Shown: one piece after another, positions 34,501 to 43,560 of the stretch
Position numbering within the stretch: position 1 is the stretch's first letter
Layout: every line of letters begins with the position of its first letter
Source of the DNA: Plazaster borealis
Lineage: Eukaryota > Echinodermata > Asteroidea > Forcipulatida > Labidiasteridae
Assembly (NCBI GenBank): GCA_021014325.1
Contig: CM037460.1
Location: 16,597,486-16,661,485 of the forward strand
DNA: 64,000 bases
Direction of reading: 5' to 3'
Position numbers and translations under genes: made by a program
The notes under the pieces: model-generated
What the model saw: the letters and a program-made list of their open reading frames with translations, nothing else
Database searches by the model: none
What the model was told of the DNA's origin: nothing

Positions 34501-37500
34501 TCGATTCGTGTTGGACGCCCCCTAGCGTTCAATGTTTCTTACAAATATTGCTGCACGCAAAGTTGTATTGAAATAACAAAGACTACGAGAGTTACCTAAA
34601 AGAAAGAAATTGTATTTTAAAAACACGAATGCCTTCACTAAGAGTTATTCCAGACCATTAAAACTAATCAAGGTACAATGTATTTCCAAGATAATTAACG
34701 ATGAAGTGACAAATCGGACCCCATGGCTAGCTGGCAAATTGTGCCGTGATTGCGCAATCACGGCAGGCGTCAAAGACTGCCGTGATATTGGAATCCTAAC
34801 CGAGAGAGGAGATACGTACATTCTAATAGGGTTTTCGTTAAAAGGCATTGGATTGGGATAAGTTATACCATCGTGTTCCTTATCAAATTTATTAGTATGA
34901 AAAACACATTTTTGTTACTGGACATCATCAGGTGTCAAATTACGGTAATTCAAAGCTTTAATTAGTTAATCTTTGCAGCACCATATCTGAAGAAGTACAC
35001 AGCCTATTTTTAAAAAAAAAATTCAGTTATAGACTCCTTGGGCACTGGAGATTAGCCTTTGATTACCGTGACCCCATATTGACCTTTAGCTCCGGGTCAA
35101 CCGGAAGTGGGACCATTTCTCAAGAACCACACAACCGATTTTCAATTTCTTTTCAGTTATAGATCCTTTGAGCATTAAAGATTGAACTTCGGTTACCGTG
35201 ACCCCTTGATGACCTTTACTTCTGGGTCAACCGGAAGTGGGACCATATCTCAAGAACTAAACACCCGCTTTTTCAATTTCTTTTCAGTTATAGACCCTTT
35301 GAGCATTGAAGATTGAACTTGGGTAACCGTGACCCCATGTTGACCTTTACTTCCAGGTCAACCGGAAGTGGGACCATATCTCAAGAACTACACAACCGAT
35401 TTTCAATTTCTTTTCAGTTAAAGATCCTTTGTATATTAACAATAACAACGAACATTTAGAGGATAATTGGAAATGGGGCGTAGCCAGAAAAGCCATAGCT
35501 TGTGGTATGTATGCCCGGACAGAAAACAAACAAATGGACTAACATTAACAAGTATAGTGCGAGTAGGTTCGATATCTATTAAAGACAGAAAAGACTCTTT
35601 GTGAACTAAATTAACTACGAGGGATGCAACTTATAACAATACATAGGACAACGCGTGATGGTTACGTTAACAAAACACAGCGTATACAGGTGAAATTGAG
35701 AAATCACAATAAGGTGAAAACTAAGAGGAAGATCCGTGGATTAGATTTTGAACAATATGTGCTTTGAGCTTGCGTTGAAAGGCAACTGCGTTCCTGCAAG
35801 AAGTTACATAAGTGGGGAGATCATTCTAGTTACAAAGGCCAGACCATAGTATACTGTATTGAAATGCGGCTGTTTTATGTTTGGGAAGATGAAATAAAGA
35901 TGAAGATCTAGTTTGATATTTATGAATATTACTATTAACCTGAAATGTGCTAACTAGGTGTTGAGGAAGTTGATTAGTTGAGTACTTGTCCAAAAGCAAC
36001 CTTTCCACGCTCATATGAACTTGAAACTTTATATATAGTTATATATTTATTAAGAGATGAATCCGCTTCAGTTACGTCATGATGACGTCATCTGGTATTA
36101 AAATACATTAAATCAAAGTTTAATATTTGAAAAAACTCCTGAACCCCACGGTAGATTGTTACAAGCTATACATCATCAGAATGGGCTTTGAATACTCAAC
36201 AAACACTGCACAAAGTGTGACCCCTATTGACCTTGACTTCCGATTAAAAATGGATGTTGAACATTTCAAAAATTCGTATCTCAATAACTGCTGAGCATTA
36301 TATCACATTTTTTTTATCAGATTGTAGGTGTGTGTGTCTTCTCAAACTTTTGCACAGAGATGATACCATTTTGCCACTAATTTCTGGTCAAAAACGGGCG
36401 TTCAAGCTAACGTTAATATTAACCAATGTGTTATCTGTGATAAAGAAAAGCGCTGCAGCTGGCTGTTCCGCTCCATTGGTCACAAAGGTTCAAAGTTTAT
36501 GAAGCTAAAACGTTATCGGATCATTTCACATGTATGGTGGCGCTATATCAAACCTTTTAATTCCTACCTCCATAATCAAACCAATGGTCATCGCGCTCTG
36601 ACATAAATATTATTGGCTCGCTCTGAGACAGATACCGGTGTGGCAGGGGATCTGAACGCCAAATTCAAATGACCTTTACTTTCGGTCGAACCAAAAAGTC
36701 AAAGTTTGCCTTTGTGAGTTTCTTACAAAAAACATTTCCCACAAAAAACATTTCGCGGCAAAAACCAGCTTTATGGGCATATTCTTAGACGCGGAGTCCC
36801 CATACACTGTGCACAAAGCAATGGGTACAGGAATATGGCCATATCACGGATCCACCACGGTTTATGCACTGTGCACAAAGCAACTGGTACAGGAATATGG
36901 CCATATCACGGGTCAACCGCGGCCCTGCACTGTGCACAAACCAATAGGAACAGGAATATGGCCATACTACGGGTCCACAGCACCGCGACTTTTATAACAC
37001 GTTGGGATGCGTTCATAACACGTCCAAGATTTGAGCGTCATGCCGAACACCTTGTTTTTGTCATGTAACAAAAATGTAAGTCTAGGTGTATCTGTATTTC
37101 ATTATTTCTGAAATGTCTCTTTGTTTTCGAAACAGCCATTGAACACGTCAGGATTTATTGGAAGTCCGAAGCCACCATACTAAAGGGATCACCCATCTCA
37201 ACCAGCCAATGGATCGCTCCGCTTCCGACCAGATTTTGAAGGGATCGCTCCAAATCGACCAACCAGGAGGCCTGTCTCAACCAGCCAACAAGCCAAACTA
37301 CTTAAAAATTAATGCTTTGATGTGGATTGTAGAACATACCGGGTTTGATTTATTACTAATTACGATCAAATCTCACCCTACAGTTGGTTGAATCACCTCC
37401 CTGTTCTTGGCGAAGTTTGCATGCTTCACTTGTCACTCTTTTGAAGAAGCTTATAACGTCTTTCGTAAAGGTGCCCGCATCGAAGAAATCCAACACTAGT

Positions 37501-40500
37501 TCAATCGCTGGAAACATGTCTAGAAAATTAAGATAACAAGTGACCTTGCGGGTATTGTTTCCTTAAAATGATAATGAATAACCACCCAATGATAATTGTA
37601 TTATAATTGTATAACTCTATCAGGATCAGGGTTTTTTTTCTCTCGTATTTGCCCCACCAGGCTAGCACTGGTCCGTTGCAGGTTGTTTAACGTCATACCA
37701 TAACGGTTTTCCCCTACCAGGCCGGCACTGGCCCACAGGTTGTGTACCATCATACCATAACGGTTTGCCCCTACCAGGCCGGCACTGGCCGATTACAGGT
37801 TGTGTATCGTCATACCATAACGGTTTGCCCCTACCAGGCCGGCACTGGCCCACAGGTTGTGTACCATCATACCATAACGGTTTGCCCATACCAGGCCGGC
37901 ACTGGCCCGTTACAGGTTGTGTACCATCATACCATATAATGGTTTGCCCCTACCAGACAGTGTTATATATTTACTTTTTTCCCCTCTCTGATCTCTGCTT
38001 CTTTTTAACTTACGGGGGGGGGGGGCATGTGTTCCCTCTATTTTCAAAAGATTTGCCGGTTTTATTTTTTCTTTTGTTTAGGATCTCCCGATGACCAAAC
38101 TGCGAACAATCCCATTTTCTTTTCTCCCAAAAACGATAGATGACTTTTTCCCTATATAATATCTTTGTTTTCTTCTCCTTGTTCTTCCTTTTAGTTTTGT
38201 GTGTGTGATTGTCGAATGATGAGAACAAATAGTGATCTACACTTACATACTAACTGGTCACGTATGACTGAGTCGACTGATTTGAATGCTTTCTTCGCGT
38301 TGATTACAAACTCATGATCTTTGGTTACCTGTGAGTTAACTTTCAGCCCGAAACAACACCATGCTACACTGTCCATTGTGAAACCACCGTACAAACTGCA
38401 GTGTATATAAACATCATTTATTGGAAAAGGGATAGAATAATTGTATTCAAAATTAATATTATTATTAAAAAAGAATATAATTCATTTAATATTAAAAACA
38501 AATCTAGACGGTTTCAAGAGAATCACTTTTGTTTGAATGATTTGTTATAATCACTCACTCTTTGCAGTTGATGTTACTTCCGTCCTGCACTGCCTTCTCG
38601 ATATTATCCAGCATGGTGTCACAACTTTCATTGATCATAAAAGACATCTGTGTGGGAAAAAAATGTAAATAGTAAAAAAAAAAAAAAAATTTTAATGGAA
38701 CACATTTGTTTCAATACTTGTAAACATTTGAGGTGATCTTTGAAATAATATCCATTAAAACAATATCGGTCTTTATAAGAAAACCTACATTCGATCAAAT
38801 GCCGCAGCCTTACTTTTAACAATAAAATTATTATTATTTGCTTCGATGTCGTCCGTCAGTACAAACTCTACAAATGCACCTTTCACCGGTATAGCTGCTT
38901 ATAAAGATCGACAATTTGGATTCGACCACTCTTAGTCTAATGAGGGCATACCCTAAACATTTGCAGTGGCTACCCAGCTGGACCAAGCGGTTTTTTTCCA
39001 CTGCTTCATCTATTCAAAGGTTTACTTTCAAAATTGCCATTTGCTTTGAACTTGGACTTGGACTTTCACTTTTACTCTTATACTGGCTGGACTCGATGGA
39101 AGTATGGTGCCAGGCTTTTGCCTTATTTTGGTACAAAGGAATTCCACAATTTTACCTCTTTTCCACAAACCATTTAAAGAGGGGCTCGAATGTCAAGTTC
39201 AGTTTTGTGATGCACCCATTTTCGAATAGATAGAGTCCTTATGAAAGTGGGAGGGGAAATTACAAGTCTCCGACCTCAGATTAACATGGTATAAAATGTG
39301 TCTTGGGTTGTTTCGATTTGGTTCTGGATAAGAGAGTTTCTTTCCTTAAGTTCACTAAAGTTATTCGAGCAAGTTACTCGTCCAAAACTGACTGTCATCT
39401 TATACCCTCAACAAAACATATTTCTATACAACAAGTTCATAGTTTCATAACTCCATCTGCACCACATACCGTTTTCATTTTGACAGCACTGAATGCCGGT
39501 GTGACGATGGATCTCACTTCCTTCCACTCCTCACCTTGCAAAAATAACAAGTCCTTGCCTTTGATTCCGGATGCCAGACTTTTCTCCTTGAAAGAAATGT
39601 CAACATTCAATTTACAGAAATGTCAATTAAGACTTCAACGAAAGTTGGGCGAGAAAAGTGTTGATGCTGTTTTGTTTTTGTTTTTTCAAGATGTCCTAGG
39701 TGAGAAGTGACCTGGTATCCAGCTCCCACGTTTTTGCAATCCCGATCGGAATTTCAATTTATCCACTTGTTTAAGACACGGTATTCTGGTCTGTTTCCCA
39801 TCGAGGTTTAATTTGAACCGGAAAACGGGTGATGCTGACTGGATATAGGTCTGGTCCCCTTGCTCCGGATTGGCGTAAAGTCAGAGCCAGTTCAGCGATT
39901 GGTGTCAAAATTAAACACTCTGGTATGTACTGTACAACTACACTCTAAAAGCTCCCTGGTCAGTATTTCCTGGTCAATTGACCCAGAAATTAGTCAGGCC
40001 CCGAGAAAAACTGCTGACTAATTGGACATACGACACTGAAGCTCTGTCAGTTCACAATATTACAGGTTTTAGACTACGATTCCGAGTGACGCTGACCCGT
40101 ACAACTGTTCTCAGACCCAAAAATTGCCCTGCTCCTCACTGGACCCAGCAATGGGTCGATTCTGATTCATGACATTTCAGAGTGATATACACTCATATAA
40201 CCAGTTTACTGGTTGTTATTGTTTGTTTTACACCACCCAGCGTTGAATTGGTCCGTTACTTATTAATGTGCTTTAATACTCTGTCTGCAAGGATTCCCAG
40301 TCCAATTGAATTGTAGACTCCAGGCGTTGTGTGGCACGCCCTCTGTTGGTCGGCATCTAAACTTAGTAAATTCTTAACCAACCTTTAAGGTTTGCCAAAC
40401 CATATAGAGCAAGCTGTCTTTGCTCTATGACAAAACTTAGAATGAGTCAACGTACCCTCCGGTTGATAAAACTTGGGAAATCGTTCACCAAAATCTGCTT

Positions 40501-42619
40501 GATGATGTCAGCATCCGTCACGAAAAGCATAGGCATTCGAAACATGTACAACCTAAAGTGTTACAGCAAATTAAAGACCAACGGGGTTTTATATGTGTTA
40601 TAAAGTGCGAATTGATTACACTGATTTATGATAAGAAGTTAATAAAAATTGTAAAAAAATATATATATATAAAAAATGCCAGAAACTGAAAAAGTTATAT
40701 GACGTCACATCATGGACGGAGCTGGATTAACGGCTAAGGATGTATTATACACGCTTGATGTCTCGGTGATCTACCCGTAGCAGTATAGATGTAGCCGCAA
40801 ACTCGGACACGGCCGAATCTTTATCCAGTCTGTGTAGTGGCGTATTATACGTCACAACACTGTTTTTTGAGGAAATTTACTTTTGAACATGGCATTGGTG
40901 TGTTTCAGTGTGGATTTCACATTGCGTGTTTACGGGTCTTTGCTCACCATGCATGGCACCACCTACGGCGGGGAAAACACAGTTCAACAACTTCGATAGG
41001 AGGGGGAATGTTTTTCCGATCAAAATATTCTCCATCATTACTGAGAGTAAAACTTCACACTGATGATCAAATAATAACTAAACACGAAATAATCATTGAT
41101 ATAGTCCAACTAGTATGAATGATTTCGTTCAAGTTGGTTTTTAATGACATATTTGTATTAATGAATGTGTGTGGTAAGGAATAAATCCAGTCATTTCCAA
41201 TTAAATTGTCTGGAAAGTTTAACAAATTATTATCAAAATCGTTAAAACAGACCGAACGCACACTCGGATGCATCTCCGCCCTATTACAATATTTGGCATG
41301 TGACTTCATGTCATCAATGAAGTTGTCAAAGTTTCAATCGATGTGAATTTACTGTACCTTATAGGTTTACTGTGGGCCCCCAACACCGTATACACAAAAA
41401 TCCAACATCAGATACAAACGCTGAAAGTCACAAACGAACTTACCCGAAAACCTTTCCGTACTTCTTTGTATACTCCAGAAACCTGCATCCGAAACCCTGA
41501 CGGGAATGACAACAATAAAGGGGACGGAATGACATATCAATGTAAACAAAGAGGTTTAAATCATAACGAAAATAAGCATTGGTGCCAGAGACGAACATGA
41601 CCTTCAATGCAACAGTGAGATCGTACCCGCGAAAGGGAAATTGACTGTACTTACTTTTCGTATTTGATGCAGGCTGCCTATAACTGGCAGGTAAGACCCA
41701 ACCCGTATGCCACGACGCTGGAAATATTGGTGACACCACCAATCGTATCTGCAATAATATAATAACTATAATCATACAGTGACATTGAAGTATAGGACGT
41801 GAAGGTTCGAGACCAAAGGCAGAAATACATAGTTTCGAAGAGTGCAGGTGGTATCCAGAGACTGCCGTCGAGACCCACAAATATTGATACACAATTTACA
41901 CAGTATACGGTAGGCCTACTCTGCTTTTTGTTTTACGGTGTTTTTGCGTTTAGTGTCTTGCTATACACCAACTTGACAACATTTAAATTGACACTATCTT
42001 GTTTAAACGGTTATGGGGGGGGGTCTTTGTGAAACTAAAATAAGACTTGCCACATCTACAATGACTTGTTGGTAAAAATGTCATTGCATAAACCTCAAAA
42101 TTAATTAGTTTGCGCTTCTTGCAGCGAGAGATTGGTTGCAACGCCCCCTTGGTACGTCTTCAGCACATTCTTCAAAGCTTATTGTCCATAGGTTAAGAGG
42201 GTTTGTTTTGAATGTTTTCAACGATTTTGTTATCTAAGTGTGTTGTTTACATGTCCAGTTATTGCCTGGGTTAATTTAAGCTTATCTGTTTGCTTTAATA
42301 ATAATTAAGTTTCATAATTTTGGTTTCATCTACCAATGACAATAATTGATATACCGATGATGCTGGCACCGAATCACTGACCCCTGTTGATTGACAGGTC
42401 CAGCTTAGGATATCATGGCATGAGCTGACCAGTGTGACGATGTGGTTAAGGTTAAGAACATTTACATACAAAACATATAAGTATGTGCTGACAGGGTTTA
42501 AATACAAAGTGTGCAAGGATCTCAATGCAAACAATTTCTTACACCAAAAACAAGACAATCGCAGCAATGACTAGCTTCGTTGTTATCGACGACTGTTCAA
42601 TGCCTCTCAGGATATCCAT
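22465..42619 (-). CDS. Cytochrome P450, CYP3 clan (CYP3A-like), complete 13-exon gene (copy A)
   Basis: Heme-thiolate monooxygenase, expected in the ER membrane, oxidising small lipophilic substrates with P450 reductase. Thirteen minus-strand exons join in phase to 1602 nt (533 codons plus stop): 42619-42543, 41748-41655, 41496-41444, 40552-40456, 39586-39470, 38647-38559, 38395-38247, 37519-37377, 31714-31565, 27224-27004, 26782-26645, 26528-26366, 22575-22465. Every intron is GT-AG. Visible motifs are a hydrophobic N-terminal anchor (residues about 15-26), WKEVR (C-helix, about 128), AGYETT (I-helix, about 330), EALR (ExxR, about 387), PERF (about 441) and FGFGPRNCIG with the heme cysteine at about 467. 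Length is slightly above the usual ~500 because of an acidic, proline-rich insert in exon 9 and a longer C-terminus. Introns 8, 9 and 12 are swollen by transposons. I see no disabling mutation. The clan call is firm; the subfamily is not determined. Confidence 0.93.
23208..24056 (+). pseudogene. DIRS-type tyrosine recombinase, frameshifted
   Basis: Three collinear pieces. The first has DFFLYLFREPLAIATIRNYH (23219-23380). The second has KTSIKVAFLLAAATVRRRSE with the first catalytic Arg region (23409-23690). The third has HEVRAMVASWALFMGVPIND, then CWKTTSTFTSCYLKV with the H-x-x-R box and the presumed nucleophilic Tyr (23683-24056). Frame changes occur at the C-run near 23383 and around 23690. 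Inactive as read. Confidence 0.75.
24104..25610. mobile_element. hAT-like non-autonomous element nested in the DIRS element
   Basis: Ends CAGCGGCGGCGGAAC and, reversed, CACCGGCGGCGGAACC. 8-bp target duplication TACTAGTT / TACTTGTT (24096-24103; 25611-25618). It contains a 20-bp-arm inverted repeat (24668-24751, GTGCGCATGCTCATAAGAC arms), telomere-like TTAGGG repeats and poly-G tracts. No transposase. Confidence 0.8.
25196..25271 (+). repeat. Interstitial telomere-like (TTAGGG)n
   Basis: Imperfect GGTTAGGGTTAGGGTTA repeats with degenerate units (AGGGTAAGGGTAAGGG), about 75 bp, inside the hAT element. Confidence 0.75.
26366..26528 (-). CDS. P450 copy A exon 12 (heme-binding loop)
   Basis: 163 nt. 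Contains MPFGFGPRNCIGMRFALLEA, the heme-ligand signature, and ends CPETK. A stop codon lies four bases after the donor AAG|GTATAG, so splicing to exon 13 is required for the normal CYP3 C-terminus. Confidence 0.95.
26645..26782 (-). CDS. P450 copy A exon 11 (to PERF)
   Basis: 138 nt encoding FGRICNKKF...NGLTIDEGVRVLMNIWGIHH...YWPDPEKFDPE, with the split Arg codon making DPER|F across the exon 12 junction. The acceptor (AATTAAAG) is weak but is at the same place in copy B. Confidence 0.9.
27004..27224 (-). CDS. P450 copy A exon 10 (I-helix to ExxR)
   Basis: 221 nt. Starts AMLFLLAGYETTSS (oxygen-activating I-helix threonine) and includes KKMTYLDMVICEALRVYPP with the K-helix E and R. Acceptor TTTTTCAG, donor GTAAGT. 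Confidence 0.95.
28631..29401. mobile_element. MITE interrupted by a SINE
   Basis: Inverted ends: AAGGAACACGTTGCCTTGG (28632 on) against AAGGGAGACACGTTGCCTTG read on the minus strand from 29403, with AATRGGYGAYTTGGGC following on both sides. A 36-bp-arm inverted repeat (28759-28856) lies inside. A solo end of the same family is at 29931-29960. Confidence 0.65.
28885..29302 (-). mobile_element. tRNA-derived SINE
   Basis: The tRNA-like head starts at 29302 (GGCGTGTCGTGGCCAAGCAG) with B box GGTTCGAGTCCCGG at about 29222-29236, then an unrelated body and an ATT-rich tail at 28885. I recall this SINE type as common in echinoderms; not searched. It is not a functional tRNA gene because the cloverleaf continues into the SINE body. 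Confidence 0.75.
29399..29773. mobile_element. MITE with ~25-bp perfect inverted repeats
   Basis: TTAAAGGCATCGTACACGTT at the left and its complement at 29749-29773. Flank TTA/TAA. It sits directly beside the preceding MITE. No coding. Confidence 0.75.
30000..30870 (-). pseudogene. Decayed transposon gene, two exons (zinc-binding-like fragment)
   Basis: On the minus strand, a start (MAEEESEKHSNLRC) at about 30863 leads, with frame changes, to QIRKKLDGKSAEIARFFLQE and GFHQKCYQYFTDATKQRR, a Cys/His pattern I associate with TE-encoded proteins. A donor (GCTGAAG|GTTAGA, about 30527) and an acceptor (CCAACCAG, about 30075) would join an acidic second exon (DRSESSHIREEDLEPAEKR) with phase kept. 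Family not identified. Confidence 0.4.
31565..31714 (-). CDS. P450 copy A exon 9 (H-I region, with acidic insert)
   Basis: 150 nt. Starts KIDMLQLMLNAHNEA, the conserved 'RLDFLQLMIDSQN' segment, and ends RALTNDEVTAQ just before the I-helix. In between is a two-copy EAPEPT repeat, created by a short direct DNA repeat, that lengthens the loop. Acceptor TTGCAG, donor GTAATA. Confidence 0.9.
33463..33655. mobile_element. Foldback MITE (GTTCATACTTCCTGCGAATG family)
   Basis: Near-complete inverted repeat: GTTCATACTTCCTGCGAATG at the left against GGTTCATACTTCCTGCAAAT on the minus strand from the right. A second copy is at 50505-50660. Confidence 0.7.
33670..34590. repeat. Two diverged ~400-bp direct repeats
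   Basis: 33725-34095 and 34205-34585 share GACTTTGCGCAATC, CCCTCTAGCGTTCAATGTTT, CACGCAAAGT and GAAATAACAAAGACT in the same order. A shorter third piece lies at about 33380-33470. Confidence 0.6.
35026..35430. repeat. ~130-bp tandem repeats with palindrome and TGACC half sites
   Basis: Units begin CAGTTATAGA at 35026, 35155, 35285 and 35416. Each has TACCGTGACCCC, TTGACCTTTA and GGGTCAACCGGAAGTGGGAC. Single units of the same family are at 52262-52340 and 54040-54110. Confidence 0.8.
36804..36990. repeat. Three ~62-bp tandem repeats
   Basis: Units start ACTGTGCACAAA at 36806, 36868 and 36929 and contain AGGAATATGGCCATA; TGCACTGTGCAC is near-palindromic. Confidence 0.85.
37377..37519 (-). CDS. 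P450 copy A exon 8 (F-G region)
   Basis: 143 nt encoding MFPAIELVLDFFDAGTFTKD and then VISFFKRV, equivalent to 'FPFLTPVLEALNVSLFPKD' of CYP3A. The donor AGG|GTGAGA was chosen over an upstream GGAG|GTGATT because only it restores phase 0 for exon 9. Confidence 0.88.
37650..37970. repeat. Minisatellite, ~55-61 bp units, P450 intron 7
   Basis: Five units with CATACCATAACGGTTTGCCC and ACCAGGCCGGCACTGGCC. The length alternates because a CGTTA/GATTA insert is present in alternate units. The repeat produces spurious ORFs on both strands. Confidence 0.88.
38247..38395 (-). CDS. P450 copy A exon 7 (E-F helices)
   Basis: 149 nt encoding LYGGFTMDSVAWCCFGLKVN and then DHEFVINAKKAF, matching 'FGAYSMDVITSTSFGVNID...PFVENTKKLL' of CYP3A. 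An earlier GT exists in the sequence, but only the donor GTAAGTG after GTAT keeps phase with exon 8 (a tyrosine codon is formed). Confidence 0.9.
38559..38647 (-). CDS. P450 copy A exon 6
   Basis: 89 nt encoding MSFMINESCDTMLDNIEKAV and following residues, the D-helix region (compare 'MVPIINQCCDTLVKNL' in CYP3A). Acceptor CACACAG, donor GTGAGT; the split codon gives Asp. Confidence 0.9.
39470..39586 (-). CDS. P450 copy A exon 5 (C-helix WxxxR)
   Basis: 117 nt. It contains GEEWKEVRSIVTPAFS, the C-helix whose Trp and Arg contact a heme propionate. Acceptor TTTCAAG, donor GTATGT, phase 0 at both ends. Confidence 0.9.
40456..40552 (-). CDS. P450 copy A exon 4
   Basis: 97 nt encoding LYMFRMPMLFVTDADIIKQI and then a stretch ending FINRR, matching the 'PVLAITDPDMIKTVLVKE...FTNRR' region of CYP3A. 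Acceptor TTTAG, donor GTACGT, phase 0 end. Confidence 0.9.
41444..41496 (-). CDS. P450 copy A exon 3 (KKYGKVFG)
   Basis: 53 nt encoding FLEYTKKYGKVFG, the A-helix/beta-1 region equivalent to HKKYGKVWG of CYP3A. Acceptor CAG, donor GTAAGT; the codon split to exon 4 gives glycine. Confidence 0.88.
41655..41748 (-). CDS. P450 copy A exon 2 (proline-rich hinge)
   Basis: 94 nt after acceptor TTATTGCAG. It encodes YDWWCHQYFQRRGIRVG and then SYLPVIGSLHQ, matching the membrane-proximal 'GPxPLPFLGN' region of CYP3 proteins. Donor GTAAGT, phase 0. Confidence 0.88.
42543..42619 (-). CDS. P450 copy A exon 1 (start codon, signal anchor)
   Basis: ATG at 42619 opens MDILRGIEQ followed by a hydrophobic stretch (LVIAAIVLFLV), the ER signal anchor. 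The donor is GTAAGA. The exon ends two bases into a codon, which the first base of exon 2 completes as valine. Confidence 0.85.
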
Positions 42620-42878
42620 CGTGAAGTTCTGTGAAGGAAAGACATATTTCGTTCAAAATAATTCAGCAAATTTGTATGAACATCTTTGTTTTTGTTCTAA
42701 GTTCATTGTCACTTGATGCATGTCAGTGTACCATTAGATACTTGTTTAAGTATCGGTATTTATTTTAACCCAATTTGTGCGTCACCAATGATGTATAGAT
42801 TGTAAAAACCCAATGTGAGGTGTAGAAGTTATGGCTTTTGAACATAGAATTTCAACTTCAGGTTCTAACCGGAAATGA

Positions 42879-43345
42879 AGGTCGAATGAGGTCACATTCT
42901 GTGTATTGTTTCTTAAGTTGTTACATACTTTCCCAATAGTGTATGTAGATTGTAAAAATCCAATGTGTTGTTCAGAAGTAACGATTTTTTGAAACATTGG
43001 CTTTCAAATTCCGGTTTGAACCGGAAGTCAAAATCAAATGAGGTCACAGTGTTTGGCGTTTGTTGAGTCTTTGGAGCCCTTTCTGATGACGTATATATGA
43101 TACAAATCCAATGTGTGGTTCAGGAGTTCTGATTTTTTCTAATATTAAATTTGATCTTCTGGTTTGAACCGAAAGAAAGGGTCAATTTGGGTCACATTCT
43201 ATATATTGTTTCTTCAGTTGTTGCATGCTTTCCCAATAATGTATAGATTATAAAATTGAAAATGTGTCCTTCAGAAGTTATGATTTCTTTTATGATTGAA
43301 TTTAAATTCCCGGTTTGAACCGGAATTTAAGGTCAAACGGGGTCA
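42879..43345 (+). promoter_or_regulatory. DR4-like half-site pairs in the P450 upstream region
   Basis: 42879-42894 AGGTCG-AATG-AGGTCA; 43179-43194 GGGTCA-ATTT-GGGTCA; 43330-43345 AGGTCA-AACG-GGGTCA. A further one at 44025-44040 is AGTTCA-AATG-GGGTCA. Spacing is 4 bp in each. They lie 260-1420 bp upstream of the start codon. Binding is inferred from motif resemblance only. Confidence 0.4.
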
Positions 43346-43520
43346 AACTTTTTGTAGCGGGTGCAACAAGACCTTTCAGATGATGTATGAATTGTAAATA
43401 TCCAATTTGTGGTTCAGGAGTTATGACAATTAACACCGAGTGACGCCAAATGTATTCCTACATACCAGTAGCTGTACAGTCCATACACTAGTCTTTAAAT
43501 GAAGCGTCTTGGAACCAAGA

Positions 43521-43522
<2 letters not shown>

Positions 43523-43557
<35 letters not shown>
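43523..43557. repeat. (CA)n microsatellite
   Basis: About 17 uninterrupted AC dinucleotides. Confidence 0.95.

Positions 43558-43560
<3 letters not shown>

Larger units (their letters stand above)
32109..37085 (+). mobile_element. Large HINE-like element in P450 intron 8
   Basis: The 5' end has the hairpin GGTGTTCGAG...CTCGGAACACC, a second hairpin (CTGTTCC...GGAACAG), and TTTTGTTTTCGTCGAGATTT plus (ATT)n. The 3' end is CCGAACACC, the hairpin TTGTTTTTGT-...-ACAAAAA, and CTAG at 37082-37085. The interior holds a foldback MITE (33463-33655), a duplicated ~400-bp block, three ~130-bp tandem units (35026-35430), an inverted HINE fragment (36060-36500) and three ~62-bp repeats. Confidence 0.72.

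Noticed and set aside
37662..38094. ORFs with repeated GKPLWYD or VCPYQAGTG motifs
   Set aside because: Translations of the intron minisatellite in different frames.
41440..41892. 150-codon minus ORF read as one protein
   Set aside because: It spans P450 exons 2 and 3 and the intron between them; only the two exon segments match CYP3 sequence.
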